A DNA stretch of 41,573 nt from an uncultured Prevotellaceae bacterium (GTDB lineage: Bacteria > Bacteroidota > Bacteroidia > Bacteroidales > Bacteroidaceae), in NCBI GenBank assembly GCA_946186505.1, contig CAMHNI010000031.1, forward strand, positions 1 through 41,573. The letters are read 5' to 3'. The stretch's first letter is position 1; each line of letters starts with the position of its first letter. The translations under genes and the position numbers were made by a program. This document shows, piece after piece, positions 24,906-32,571 of the stretch. The notes under the pieces are model-generated. The model did not search any database. It was not told the origin of the DNA and was given only the letters and a program-made list of their open reading frames with translations.

Positions 24906-26402
24906 ATGAACATTTTTCAGAAAAAGCTGGCCGGCGCAGTGCTTGCCGTAACAGCAACCACCGCCCAGGCTGGCGGCATCTTGACCAACACAAACCAAAG
25001 TATCGACTTTCTCCGCAACCCCGCCCGCGATGCCGCCATCGGGCTTGACGGTGTCTATTCCAATCCCGCCGGCGTGGCCTTCCTGCCCGAAGGGTTCCAT
25101 TTAGGTTTCAACTGGCAGTATGCCCACCAAACACGTACCATTACCTCTACCAGTCCCTATTTTGCACTCGGCCGCAAAAACAATGGCCAAAGCACCAAGG
25201 TTTTCGAAGGAACAGCCGATGCACCAATCATTCCATCACTGCAAGCTGCCTATAACAAAGGGGACTGGAGCATACAGTTCAACTTTTCAGTACCTGGAGG
25301 GGGCGGCAGTTGCGAGTTCGCCGACGGACTGGGCTCGTTTGAGAGCGTCGTCGGCAATATCGCCAACCAACTGAAGCCCTTCGGTGCGAAAGGCTACGAT
25401 ATGGACGGCTACATGCAGGGCCGTCAGTACTACTTCGGATTCCAGGCAGGTGCAGCCTACAAGATTTATGACAACCTCTCCGTCTATGGCGGTCTGCGCC
25501 TGTTATACGGCACGGCCACCTATAAGGCTAAGATCAGCAACATCATGGTAAACGTCGGCGACGACCGTTACATGAACTTCGGCAGTTTCCTGCAGACAGC
25601 CTCAACCACTGTTGACAACTCCATCGACCAGGTCAATGCGGGCATGGCCCAGTACGAGGCTGCCGGAGCCACCGCCCTGCCTCAGTATGCAGAGCTGGCA
25701 GCCACGAAAGCACAGTTGGAAGGTGCAAAGCAGAGCATCGGTTCGCTGCAGAAATACTCACAGGGCGTCAACCTCCTGTGCAACCAGTCGAGCGTGGGCT
25801 TAGCACCCGTCATCGGTGTTGACTACAAGACAGGCAACTTCAACTTTGCCGCCAAGTATGAGTTCAAGACCCAGATCCGCATGAAGAACGAATCGACCGT
25901 CAACGAAGCAAGTGAAATTGCGGCTGTCAACAAGTTCCGCGATGAGGAGGAGGTGAACGAGGACGTTCCCGCACTGCTGGCTGTCGGCGCCCAGTGGAGT
26001 CCCATCAACGATGTGCGCCTGAACGCCGGCTGGCACCACTACTTCGACAAGCAGGCCGACTGGTATGGCGAGGCCCAGGACAAACTCGACCACAACTCCA
26101 ATGAGTTCCTGTTAGGTGCAGAATGGGATGTCACCGACCGGCTGACCATCTCCGTCGGTGGCCAGCTGACCCGCTACGGACTGACCGATGAGTACATGAA
26201 CGACATGTCGTTCGTTGTCAACAGCAACAGCATCGGCTTTGGATTCAGCTATAAGGCCACCGACAAGCTGACCCTGAAGGCCGGTTACTTCCAGACCATG
26301 TACGACACCTATGACCGTGTGACTTCACGCGAGCCGCTCATCAGTGACTCCTTCACACGTACAAATCGCGTGTTAGGCGTCGGCTGTCAGGTGAATCTGT
26401 AA
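24906..26402 (+). CDS. FadL/OmpP1-like outer-membrane transport protein
   Basis: A 498-residue beta-barrel protein with a signal peptide (cleavage near TTAQA|GG, residue 22). The mature start GGILTNTNQSIDFLRNPARD and the motif GVYSNPAGVAFLPEGFHL are characteristic of FadL-type hydrophobic-compound porins, whose N-terminus forms the hatch. The barrel ends RTNRVLGVGCQVNL. A helical, alanine-rich stretch (around residues 245-280, MAQYEAAGATALPQYAELAA) looks like an extracellular or hatch insertion and is absent from the paralogue at 31215. It probably moves hydrophobic molecules across the outer membrane; substrate unknown. It is monocistronic, between its own promoter and a strong terminator. 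Confidence 0.88.
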   Translation: MNIFQKKLAGAVLAVTATTAQAGGILTNTNQSIDFLRNPARDAAIGLDGVYSNPAGVAFLPEGFHLGFNWQYAHQTRTITSTSPYFALGRKNNGQSTKVFEGTADAPIIPSLQAAYNKGDWSIQFNFSVPGGGGSCEFADGLGSFESVVGNIANQLKPFGAKGYDMDGYMQGRQYYFGFQAGAAYKIYDNLSVYGGLRLLYGTATYKAKISNIMVNVGDDRYMNFGSFLQTASTTVDNSIDQVNAGMAQYEAAGATALPQYAELAATKAQLEGAKQSIGSLQKYSQGVNLLCNQSSVGLAPVIGVDYKTGNFNFAAKYEFKTQIRMKNESTVNEASEIAAVNKFRDEEEVNEDVPALLAVGAQWSPINDVRLNAGWHHYFDKQADWYGEAQDKLDHNSNEFLLGAEWDVTDRLTISVGGQLTRYGLTDEYMNDMSFVVNSNSIGFGFSYKATDKLTLKAGYFQTMYDTYDRVTSREPLISDSFTRTNRVLGVGCQVNL

Positions 26403-26431
26403 GCTTCGACACCATGCCGAGCTAAGAGCAA

Positions 26432-26463
26432 GAGGGCGTGCCAAAATCTTGGCACGCCCTCTC
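26432..26463 (+). terminator. Strong hairpin terminator
   Basis: Arms AGAGGGCGTGCCA (26432-26444) and TGGCACGCCCTCT (26451-26463) pair perfectly over 13 bp around AAATCT, 30 bases after the FadL-like stop. The T-tract is poor, but stem strength and position support termination, possibly bidirectional. The remaining bases to 26599 show nothing recognisable. Confidence 0.8.
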
Positions 26464-26599
26464 ATCATTAATTAAGGGGTCTTTTTCCTACAATGGATAA
26501 AACGAGAAAGATTTCTTTCTACAACGAATTGAGCAAATTTCACGAATTGCAATTGAAAGTATAATCCGTTATCGTATTATCAGATGCTACGGGGTAATA

Positions 26600-26797
26600 T
26601 TAATCCCACAGCAACAGGTCGTCGGTGAGTTCGATGTCCATGTCGAGCTCCTGTTCTATTACCCGTGAGCGGCCGGGAATATCGCCGCCCGTGCCGCCGC
26701 CAATCTCACCGTCGATAGTGTAGCTGCCAGCCAGCAGCTGCGTCATGCCATCGACTACTGCAATTTCCATGGATGGGCTGATATATGTCCTTTTCAT
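26600..26797 (-). CDS. Small protein coupled to the BspA-like gene
   Basis: A 65-residue protein beginning MKRTYISPSMEIAVVDGMTQ and continuing LLAGSYTIDGEIGGG. Short proteins with this type of start (MK..YI.P..E) and an LLAGS motif are common in Prevotella and Bacteroides; their function is unknown to me. The ATG overlaps the BspA-like stop codon by four bases (ATGA, 26794-26797), so translation is probably coupled. The protein is very acidic at its end (ELDMDIELTDDLLLWD) and has no signal peptide. The glycine-rich middle after LLAGS vaguely resembles a leader-peptide boundary, but no modification genes are present. Confidence 0.7.
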   Translation of the reverse strand: MKRTYISPSMEIAVVDGMTQLLAGSYTIDGEIGGGTGGDIPGRSRVIEQELDMDIELTDDLLLWD

Positions 26798-29700
26798 TTC
26801 ATTGTCTCCTTTCTTCCGTTGCGTACATAGATTCCTTTCTCTGTTGGCCTGCCGTTGATGCGACGTCCGCTCAGGTCGTAATACGTGCCTGCGGCCTTGT
26901 CGTCCGCTGTGGCTGTGGCGGCTATTCCAGTCGCCTCGCCGTCGCCGAGATCCATCACATAGTTCATGCGTGTGCCGCTACCGTCCGTTATCTTGAACCA
27001 GGCACGGAAGGCGTTCAGTGTGGCTGCAGCGTCGCTGACGGGGTAATACAGCTTGTTGTCGCCGCCGAGATAGAGGTTCGACGGGTCATCCTTCGTGAGC
27101 ATTATTGGCGCGTAGATACCCTGGAAGGTCACACCCTGGAAAGTCACGCCGATGGGGTCGCTCTTGCTGATGGTCACGCCAGTAAACTCCGGGTTGGTGA
27201 TGTTGTCGCCGCTGGCCCATTTCACGATGTACGGCTTCCCGGCCTCGATGCTTGCCACGTTGCTGAAGCTGAGCGTCACGGTGGTGCCGTTGACGGTGGC
27301 CCCTGTCAGCTCCTTCACCGTGGCACCCTCCAACGGTGTGCCGCTGAAGCTGCTGACGGCGAACGGCAAACACAGCGTGTTATACTTCCCGTCCTTATAC
27401 AGCGTGCGGTCCTTCAGCTGTACGGGGCTGTCAGGCGCCTTGCCGTCGAGGGCTGCAAGTGCAGTGCTGTTGTCCTTATTGTCATACAAGAACACCCTGG
27501 CTTTTTTCAGATAGCCGCCAGAATTGTAGTGGGCAAAGTCTGCCGTAATGTTACTGCTGTTATATGTCGTGCCATCTTCACCGACGATAGCCGTGCAATC
27601 AGTGAACATTTTGCTTCCAGCGGTTACTTTTTCCGTGCTCCATCCGTCACCGGCATAGATAGCCATCAAGCAGGAACAACCGCTGAACATATTACTCATG
27701 TTCGTCACATTGTCGGTCTTGAAGCTACTCACGTCAAGGCTCGTCAGGGCAGAGCAATTGTAAAACATCGTAAGCATAGTCGTCACCTTGTCGGTCTTGA
27801 AGCCACTCACGTCAAGGCTCGTCAAGCTGGAGCATCCGCGGAACATGAAACTCATGTCGGTCACATTGTCAGTCTTGAAACCGCTTAAGTCAAGGCTCGT
27901 CAGACCAGAACAATCGTAGAACATTAAGCCCATGTCGGTTACGTTGTCGGTGTTGAGGTTGCTCACGTCGAGGCTTGTCAGGCCGGAGCAGCCATAGAAC
28001 ATGGCACGCATATTGGTCACATTGTCGGTTTTGAAGTTACTCACGTCGAGACTTGTCAGACCCGAGCAGTTGTAGAACATATTACTCATGTTCGTCACAT
28101 TGTCGGTCTTGAAGTTGCTCACGTCGAGGCTCGTCAAGGCGGAGCAATTGTAAAACATTGTGAGCATGCTCGTCACTTTGTCGGTCTTGAAACCACTCAC
28201 GTCAAGGCTCGTCAGGCTGGAGCATCCGCGGAACATAAAACTCATGTCCGTCACATTGTCGGTCTTGAAACCGCTCAAGTCAAGGCTCGTCAGACTTGAG
28301 CAGTCGTAGAACATGGCGTACATGTTGGTCACATTGTCGGTCTTGAGGTTCTCTATACCTGTGATGGTTGTCAATTTTGAGCAACCATAGAACCAGTAGG
28401 CGGTGCTGGTCAGTTGTTCATAGTCGGCAAATGATTTGTCGAATATGACCGTAGTTAGACTCGAGCGTTTGTTAGAAGGAACCCTTTCTGCTGCTACACA
28501 GCCATATCGGGCGTTGTCATCATAATAATAGGTCATCGTGGCACCGTCATCACTGAACATTCCGTATGCAAAAGGTATGTATTTTCCTGATGAGGTCAGA
28601 TAACCTGGGCTATCAACTCCGCCGTCAATGCAAGCGTAGATTTTATCGGTGTACAACTCATCGTGTGTTGTTCCCTGTCCTCCCACAATGTTAGCACACT
28701 TATCAAACATGCCACTGCTTTTGGTTACCTGCCCAGTTATCCATCCACTGCTCACATAGATAGTCTTTAGGTTGGCACAGTTGTAAAACATGTTTTCCAT
28801 ATCAATTACTGAATAGGTGAAGAAGCTGCTCAAGTCAAAACTCGTCAGTTTGGAACAGCCGTAGAACATGCTATTCATGTTCTTAACTTTGTCGGTCTTG
28901 AAGCCGCTCACGTCAAGGCTCGTCAGCCTGGAGCACCACTTAAACATGGAACTCATGTTCGTCACCTTGTCGGTCTTGAAGCCGCTTAGGTCTAAGCTCG
29001 TCAGGCTGGAGCAGTGAAAGAACATATTTTCCATGCTCGTTAAGTTATCGGTCTTGAAACCGCTCAAGTCGAGGCTCGTCAAGGCAAAACAATTGTAAAA
29101 TATCCCAGTCATGTCCGTCACCTTATCAGTCTTGAAACCGCTTAAGTCGAGGCTCGTCAAGGCGGAACAATTGTAAAACATCCATGTCATATTCGTCACG
29201 TTGTCGGTCTTGAAGCCGCTCAAGTTCAAGTTCGTCAGGCTGGAGCAGTCATGGAACATACTTTTCATGTTCGTTACGTTGTCGGTCTTGAAACCGCTCA
29301 CATCGAGGCTCGTCAGGTTGGAGCAGGCAGCGAACATCTCGCACATATCCGTCACGTTGTCTGTTTTGAAGTTGCTCAGATCAAGGCTCGTCAGGCTGGA
29401 GCAGCCAGAGAACATGGCATCCATGCCCGTCACATTGCCGGTCTTGAAGTTGCTCACGTTGAGGGTCGTCAGGCTGGAACAGTTAGAGAACATGAAACCC
29501 ATGTTCGTCACATTGTCGGTATTGAATCTACTCACGTCAATACTCGTCAAGTTGGAGCAGCCACTAAACATCATTCTCATGCTCGTCACGTTGCTGGTCT
29601 TGAATCCGCTCACGTTGAGGTTTGTCAGCTTGGAGCATCCGACGAACATGCTGTTCATGTTCGTCACGTTGTCGGTATTGAATCTACTCACGTCAATACT

Positions 29701-30102
29701 CGTCAGGCTGGGGCAGAAAGAAAACATGTAGCCCATGTCAGTCACGTTGTCGGTGTTGAGATTTTTAATACCCGTGATGGTTGTCAAATTATAGCATCCA
29801 TAAAACCAGTACGCGGTGCTGGTCAGCGATGTGCAGTCGGCGAATGAGCTGTCGAACACCACGGTGGTGATGCTGGAACGCTGATCGTACCAACTTGTGT
29901 TAGGTATCAAAGTCCACCCGTCTAATATAAACGGACCAACGCTCATGCCACCCCGTTCATCTTTCTGAGTATCGTAGTAGAAAGTGAGCAGGGTATTGTC
30001 GTTGCTCAGCACTGCGTATGGCTCCTGCGCCTGCACAGAGGTGACGGTCATCAGCATGGCTGCCAATGAGAATAATACTTTAGTCAGTAAAAGTTTCTTC
30101 AT
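26794..30102 (-). CDS. BspA-like surface protein with 22 DUF285-type repeats
   Basis: A 1102-residue secreted protein with signal peptide ending near SVQAQ (residue 26). Residues 120-457 hold 13 and residues 591-824 hold 9 units of a 26-residue leucine-rich-like repeat, VTNMxxMFxxCSSLTSLDLS followed by xFKTDN. Each array is preceded by a similar cap (STAYWFYGC..LTTITGI.NL.TDN) and followed by an alike exit segment, so the protein is a duplicated block of cap plus array. A beta-rich region (about 830-1070) comes next. The C-terminus (YYDLSGRRINGRPTEKGIYV) resembles type IX secretion sorting ends of Prevotella proteins, which fits the gld genes in this window. BspA-like proteins bind host or bacterial surfaces; the ligand here is unknown. 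Confidence 0.9.
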   Translation of the reverse strand: MKKLLLTKVLFSLAAMLMTVTSVQAQEPYAVLSNDNTLLTFYYDTQKDERGGMSVGPFILDGWTLIPNTSWYDQRSSITTVVFDSSFADCTSLTSTAYWFYGCYNLTTITGIKNLNTDNVTDMGYMFSFCPSLTSIDVSRFNTDNVTNMNSMFVGCSKLTNLNVSGFKTSNVTSMRMMFSGCSNLTSIDVSRFNTDNVTNMGFMFSNCSSLTTLNVSNFKTGNVTGMDAMFSGCSSLTSLDLSNFKTDNVTDMCEMFAACSNLTSLDVSGFKTDNVTNMKSMFHDCSSLTNLNLSGFKTDNVTNMTWMFYNCSALTSLDLSGFKTDKVTDMTGIFYNCFALTSLDLSGFKTDNLTSMENMFFHCSSLTSLDLSGFKTDKVTNMSSMFKWCSRLTSLDVSGFKTDKVKNMNSMFYGCSKLTSFDLSSFFTYSVIDMENMFYNCANLKTIYVSSGWITGQVTKSSGMFDKCANIVGGQGTTHDELYTDKIYACIDGGVDSPGYLTSSGKYIPFAYGMFSDDGATMTYYYDDNARYGCVAAERVPSNKRSSLTTVIFDKSFADYEQLTSTAYWFYGCSKLTTITGIENLKTDNVTNMYAMFYDCSSLTSLDLSGFKTDNVTDMSFMFRGCSSLTSLDVSGFKTDKVTSMLTMFYNCSALTSLDVSNFKTDNVTNMSNMFYNCSGLTSLDVSNFKTDNVTNMRAMFYGCSGLTSLDVSNLNTDNVTDMGLMFYDCSGLTSLDLSGFKTDNVTDMSFMFRGCSSLTSLDVSGFKTDKVTTMLTMFYNCSALTSLDVSSFKTDNVTNMSNMFSGCSCLMAIYAGDGWSTEKVTAGSKMFTDCTAIVGEDGTTYNSSNITADFAHYNSGGYLKKARVFLYDNKDNSTALAALDGKAPDSPVQLKDRTLYKDGKYNTLCLPFAVSSFSGTPLEGATVKELTGATVNGTTVTLSFSNVASIEAGKPYIVKWASGDNITNPEFTGVTISKSDPIGVTFQGVTFQGIYAPIMLTKDDPSNLYLGGDNKLYYPVSDAAATLNAFRAWFKITDGSGTRMNYVMDLGDGEATGIAATATADDKAAGTYYDLSGRRINGRPTEKGIYVRNGRKETMK
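27631..28332 (-). repeat. BspA repeat array 2: nine 78-bp units
   Basis: Nine 78-base units coding 26 residues each. Units 1-4 and 6-9 are near-identical in order, showing a higher-order duplication of five units: the word AGCATCCGCG recurs exactly 390 bases apart (27831 and 28221). This points to recent unequal exchange or slippage. Confidence 0.9.
28732..29745 (-). repeat. BspA repeat array 1: thirteen 78-bp units
   Basis: Thirteen 78-base units, more diverged from each other than those of array 2. The last unit (VIDMENMFYNCANLKTIYVS) is a degenerate exit unit, matched by the last unit of array 2. Confidence 0.9.
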
Positions 30103-30665
30103 TTCCTTTTGTTGTTAATGGAAACGAAAAAGGCGTGCAACTATTCGGTGCTTATTCTCATTCTTCGGTTACCGGCAAGTACCTATACGCTAAACAAGCA
30201 AGAACAGTTCACGCCCCTAACGGACGTGAACCTTCTGAACTGCTTGCTCTCAGCGTTGAATATTTTGCCGGTATTCAAGAATGAGAGAGACAAGAGCAGA
30301 AAGCTCATGTATCTAATAAGACTGTCGCGCTCGACCTTACGGTCGCTTTGCGCTTAGCAAAGAACGCGATTGACGACGCACATTTCCGCTTCGCGGTTTG
30401 TAATAAATGATTGTCTCGTCTGGGCTGTCGCCCAACCTTTTCTTAGCCTTGGCATGGTGCGAACAAGTTCGGCACTGCCGGCGGCTCACGAAAACGTTCC
30501 CTTGGGAGTGCCCCGCTGAGCGTGGCTGTGGCTCCCCTTTGCTGGTCAGTACTGTCTGTTTCTTGCTTCTATTTTTTATGTTAGTTACTATCGCTTGTCT
30601 GTTGCATTGTTCTAAAATAGATATCTCTCTGCTGCCCCAAACTAAGCGACTGATATTATCGGCGG
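30103..30665 (-). promoter_or_regulatory. Long hairpin-rich untranslated leader of the BspA-like gene
   Basis: The only clean promoter box I see for the BspA-like gene is at 30666-30673, so about 560 bases would be transcribed before the ATG. The stretch contains, reading on the minus strand, a CGGC/GCCG stem (30470-30480), TGGGC/GCCCA (30421-30434), CCGC/GCGG (30386-30396), CTTTGC/GCAAAG (30346-30362), CGACC/GGTCG (30332-30345) and a large imperfect hairpin (30156-30286). An AAAAGGAA purine run precedes the start codon. Frames open here include the promoter itself and look like chance. It could be a regulatory leader, an independent structured RNA, or a dispersed repeat. Confidence 0.5.
30156..30286 (-). 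repeat. 131-nt imperfect inverted repeat before the BspA-like gene
   Basis: Outer arms TCTCATTCTT (30156-30165) and AAGAATGAGA (30277-30286) are followed inward by TACCGGCAA/TTGCCGGTA, ACGCT/AGCGT and CAAGCA/TGCTTG pairs, and the apex is GTTCACG/CGTGAAC. The stems are separated by small internal loops, making a long rod. It ends 53 bases before the BspA-like start codon. Confidence 0.8.
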
Positions 30666-30673
30666 CAAAGGTA
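30666..30673 (-). promoter_or_regulatory. -7 promoter box upstream of the leader
   Basis: It reads TACCTTTG on the minus strand, followed by CCGCCGATAA. A TTTG lies about 23 bases upstream, slightly beyond ideal spacing. It is 45 bases downstream of the XRE gene stop, so it could drive the leader and the BspA-like gene. Confidence 0.5.
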
Positions 30674-30718
30674 ATCAAAAAGTTCCTCTAATTCTTCAAA
30701 TGATAATTGTTTACTCTT

Positions 30719-31036
30719 CTATCCTACAACTAAAGAGAATCGCAATCCCAGCGCATTTGCAATAAGCATGAACGTGGAAAGCTGCATGTCCGTCTGACCT
30801 TGCTCAAGCGATGATATATACTCACGCTTCTTGCCAATACGCTCACCCAACTGCTGCTGAGTCAGTTTCTGGCGCTTACGCTCGTCACGCAACAATTCGG
30901 CATAATACCAAGCCTTGGCCTTAGCCTCGAACTCCACACGGCTGGGCGATCCGGCAGGACCATACTTTTCGTCAAGACTGGCATAGTATTCGTCGTACTC
31001 CACAGAGTGGATAGTTTCCCTTATGTCATCGTTCAT
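30719..31036 (-). CDS. XRE-family helix-turn-helix regulator (HigA-like)
   Basis: A 105-residue protein with a C-terminal XRE/Cro HTH domain (about 50-104): LLRDERKRQKLTQQQLGERI, then the recognition helix KREYISSLEQGQTDMQLSTF. The N-terminal half is charged (EYDEYYASLDEKYG). This layout is typical of antitoxins paired with a HigB/RelE-like toxin encoded just upstream, but no toxin gene lies on either side: upstream is the divergent FadL-like gene. It may be an orphan antitoxin or a local regulator. Its promoter (31041-31072) ends at the start codon, so the mRNA is probably leaderless. Confidence 0.88.
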   Translation of the reverse strand: MNDDIRETIHSVEYDEYYASLDEKYGPAGSPSRVEFEAKAKAWYYAELLRDERKRQKLTQQQLGERIGKKREYISSLEQGQTDMQLSTFMLIANALGLRFSLVVG

Positions 31037-31040
31037 GCTG

Positions 31041-31072
31041 CAAAAGTAACATATTTATTCCGATTTTCCAAA
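31041..31072 (-). promoter_or_regulatory. Promoter of the XRE regulator
   Basis: On the minus strand TTTG (31069-31072), 20 bases, then TACTTTTG (31041-31048): a full match to the Bacteroidetes consensus. The -7 box ends 4 bases before the ATG at 31036. Confidence 0.75.
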
Positions 31073-31151
31073 TAATATGAAATAAAAAATGTGACCTTCA
31101 GTTGAAAGAAAAAGAGAGTTTTTGTTCTGTTTCGCTATTTTATTCGTCAAA

Positions 31152-31195
31152 AATTCGGCTGCAAGGATATTTTTTCGTACCTTTGCAGCCGAATT
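31152..31195 (+). promoter_or_regulatory. Promoter enclosed in an inverted repeat
   Basis: The -7 box TACCTTTG (31178-31185) of the second FadL-like gene lies in the right arm of an inverted repeat: AATTCGGCTGCAAGG (31152-31166) and CCTTTGCAGCCGAATT (31180-31195), differing by a single extra base. The left arm overlaps the expected -33 position. It could be an operator, perhaps for the neighbouring XRE regulator, or a structure that masks the promoter. Confidence 0.65.
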
Positions 31196-31214
31196 CATAT
31201 AACATAGACAAACC

Positions 31215-32567
31215 ATGACCAAGAAGTTATTCATCTTTACGGCAGCCCTCGCCTTGACGGCGACGGCTCAGGCCGGTGGTCTGATGACCAACACCAACTA
31301 TCACATTGCCTTTGACCGCATGATGGCACGGGGTGCCTCAATGGAGATTGACGCCGCCTACTCGAACCCTGCCGGACTGGCGTGGGGCTATGACGGTTTC
31401 CAGATGTCGCTCGACTTCCAGAAACCTTGGCAAAACCGCGACATCGAAGCCTCTGTACCAGGTTATCTGGGTTCTAATTTCAACCAAAAATACAACGGTA
31501 AAGCCTCTGCCCCCATTGTACCGGCCTTGTTTGCTGCCTATAAGAAAGACAACATCGCCCTGTCGGCCATGATCGGCATTGTTGGTAGCGGTGGATTTGT
31601 GAAATACGAAGAGGGCATCCCTATGTTTGAAGTGCCTCTGAAAGCCATGCTCGCACAGAAAGGTATGATGCCAGGTAATTACAAGTATGACTCAGAGATG
31701 AAGGGCAAGCAGTATATCTATGGCGGACAGCTGAACTTGACATACAAGGTCAATGACAATTTCTCTGTGGCTGCTGGTATGAGAGCCAACTACTACGATG
31801 GCTACAATCGCGGGCATGTGCTGGCAGAAATGCCCGATAATAGTTCTGTGGCTCCTGGCGACCTCATCAACCTGCAGCTCGATTGTATCCAGCGCGGCTG
31901 GGGTTTTGCTCCCATCGTCAGCGCCAACTATCATAATGGTCCGCTCACCGTTGCTGCCCGCTATGAGTTCCGCACGAAAATCTCTACGGAGAACGACACG
32001 CGCACCCTCTCTGCCCGTATCCGCAATACTGATCCTGCCACAGCTTACGTACTGCCTTATATCGAAGGTGACTTAGCACTCCAGCAGTTTGGCGACAAGG
32101 TGGCCGCCTATCAGGATGGTGCAACCACACGCTACGACATGCCTGCCCTGCTTTCTGTTGCCGCCGGTTACGAGTTCACTCCCCAGCTCCGTGGCACCCT
32201 TGAGTATCACTTCTTCGACGACAAAAACGCTAAAATGGCTGGTGACCGTCAAGACGAGCTTACTCACGGCACCCACGAAATCCTGGCTGGCGTTGAATAC
32301 GACATCAACGACAAGTTCACTGTCAGCTGTGGCGGTCAGCGTACTGACTACGGACTCTCCGACGGTTATCAGCAGAACACCTCCTTCGCCTGCGACAGCT
32401 ACTCCATCGGACTGGGCGGTGCATGGAACATCAACGAGAAGGTTCGCTTGAATGCCGGCTACTTCATCACTATCTACAGCGACTACACGAAGACGGCTGC
32501 TTACGGTCAGGAGACCTTCTCACGTACCAATAATGTTATTGGCCTCGGCATCGACTACAAATTCTGA
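31215..32567 (+). CDS. FadL/OmpP1-like outer-membrane transport protein
   Basis: A 450-residue paralogue of the protein at 24906. The signal peptide is cleaved near ATAQA|GG (residue 20); the mature start GGLMTNTNYHIAFDRMMARG and AAYSNPAGLAWGYDGFQM match FadL hatch motifs, and the barrel ends RTNNVIGLGIDYKF. It probably lets hydrophobic molecules cross the outer membrane. The aminopeptidase gene starts 4 bases after its stop, so the two are probably co-transcribed from the promoter at 31178. It lacks the alanine-rich insertion of its paralogue. Confidence 0.88.
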   Translation: MTKKLFIFTAALALTATAQAGGLMTNTNYHIAFDRMMARGASMEIDAAYSNPAGLAWGYDGFQMSLDFQKPWQNRDIEASVPGYLGSNFNQKYNGKASAPIVPALFAAYKKDNIALSAMIGIVGSGGFVKYEEGIPMFEVPLKAMLAQKGMMPGNYKYDSEMKGKQYIYGGQLNLTYKVNDNFSVAAGMRANYYDGYNRGHVLAEMPDNSSVAPGDLINLQLDCIQRGWGFAPIVSANYHNGPLTVAARYEFRTKISTENDTRTLSARIRNTDPATAYVLPYIEGDLALQQFGDKVAAYQDGATTRYDMPALLSVAAGYEFTPQLRGTLEYHFFDDKNAKMAGDRQDELTHGTHEILAGVEYDINDKFTVSCGGQRTDYGLSDGYQQNTSFACDSYSIGLGGAWNINEKVRLNAGYFITIYSDYTKTAAYGQETFSRTNNVIGLGIDYKF

Positions 32568-32571
32568 TACT

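Noticed and set aside
26785..27888. A 367-residue open frame on the plus strand opposite the BspA-like gene
   Set aside because: It is antisense to a clear protein, is kept open by the repeated 78-base units and codon bias of that gene, and shows no signal peptide or recognised motif.
27631..29745. Regular 78-bp repeats that might suggest a CRISPR-like or satellite array
   Set aside because: The units are contiguous, in frame and code a known 26-residue leucine-rich-like repeat; there are no spacers.
30337..30678. A 113-residue frame on the minus strand within the BspA leader
   Set aside because: It would have to start at TTG and includes the promoter box itself; its content follows the hairpins, so it looks like chance translation. 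A conserved small protein cannot be fully excluded.
30103..30700. Invertible promoter (phase-variation switch) before the BspA-like gene
   Set aside because: The inverted arms are nested with almost no spacer and the promoter box lies outside them, so inversion would not switch it.
32452..32571. Upstream extension of the aminopeptidase gene into the FadL-like gene
   Set aside because: Those codons are an out-of-frame reading of the FadL C-terminus; the ATG at 32572 begins the family-like sequence.
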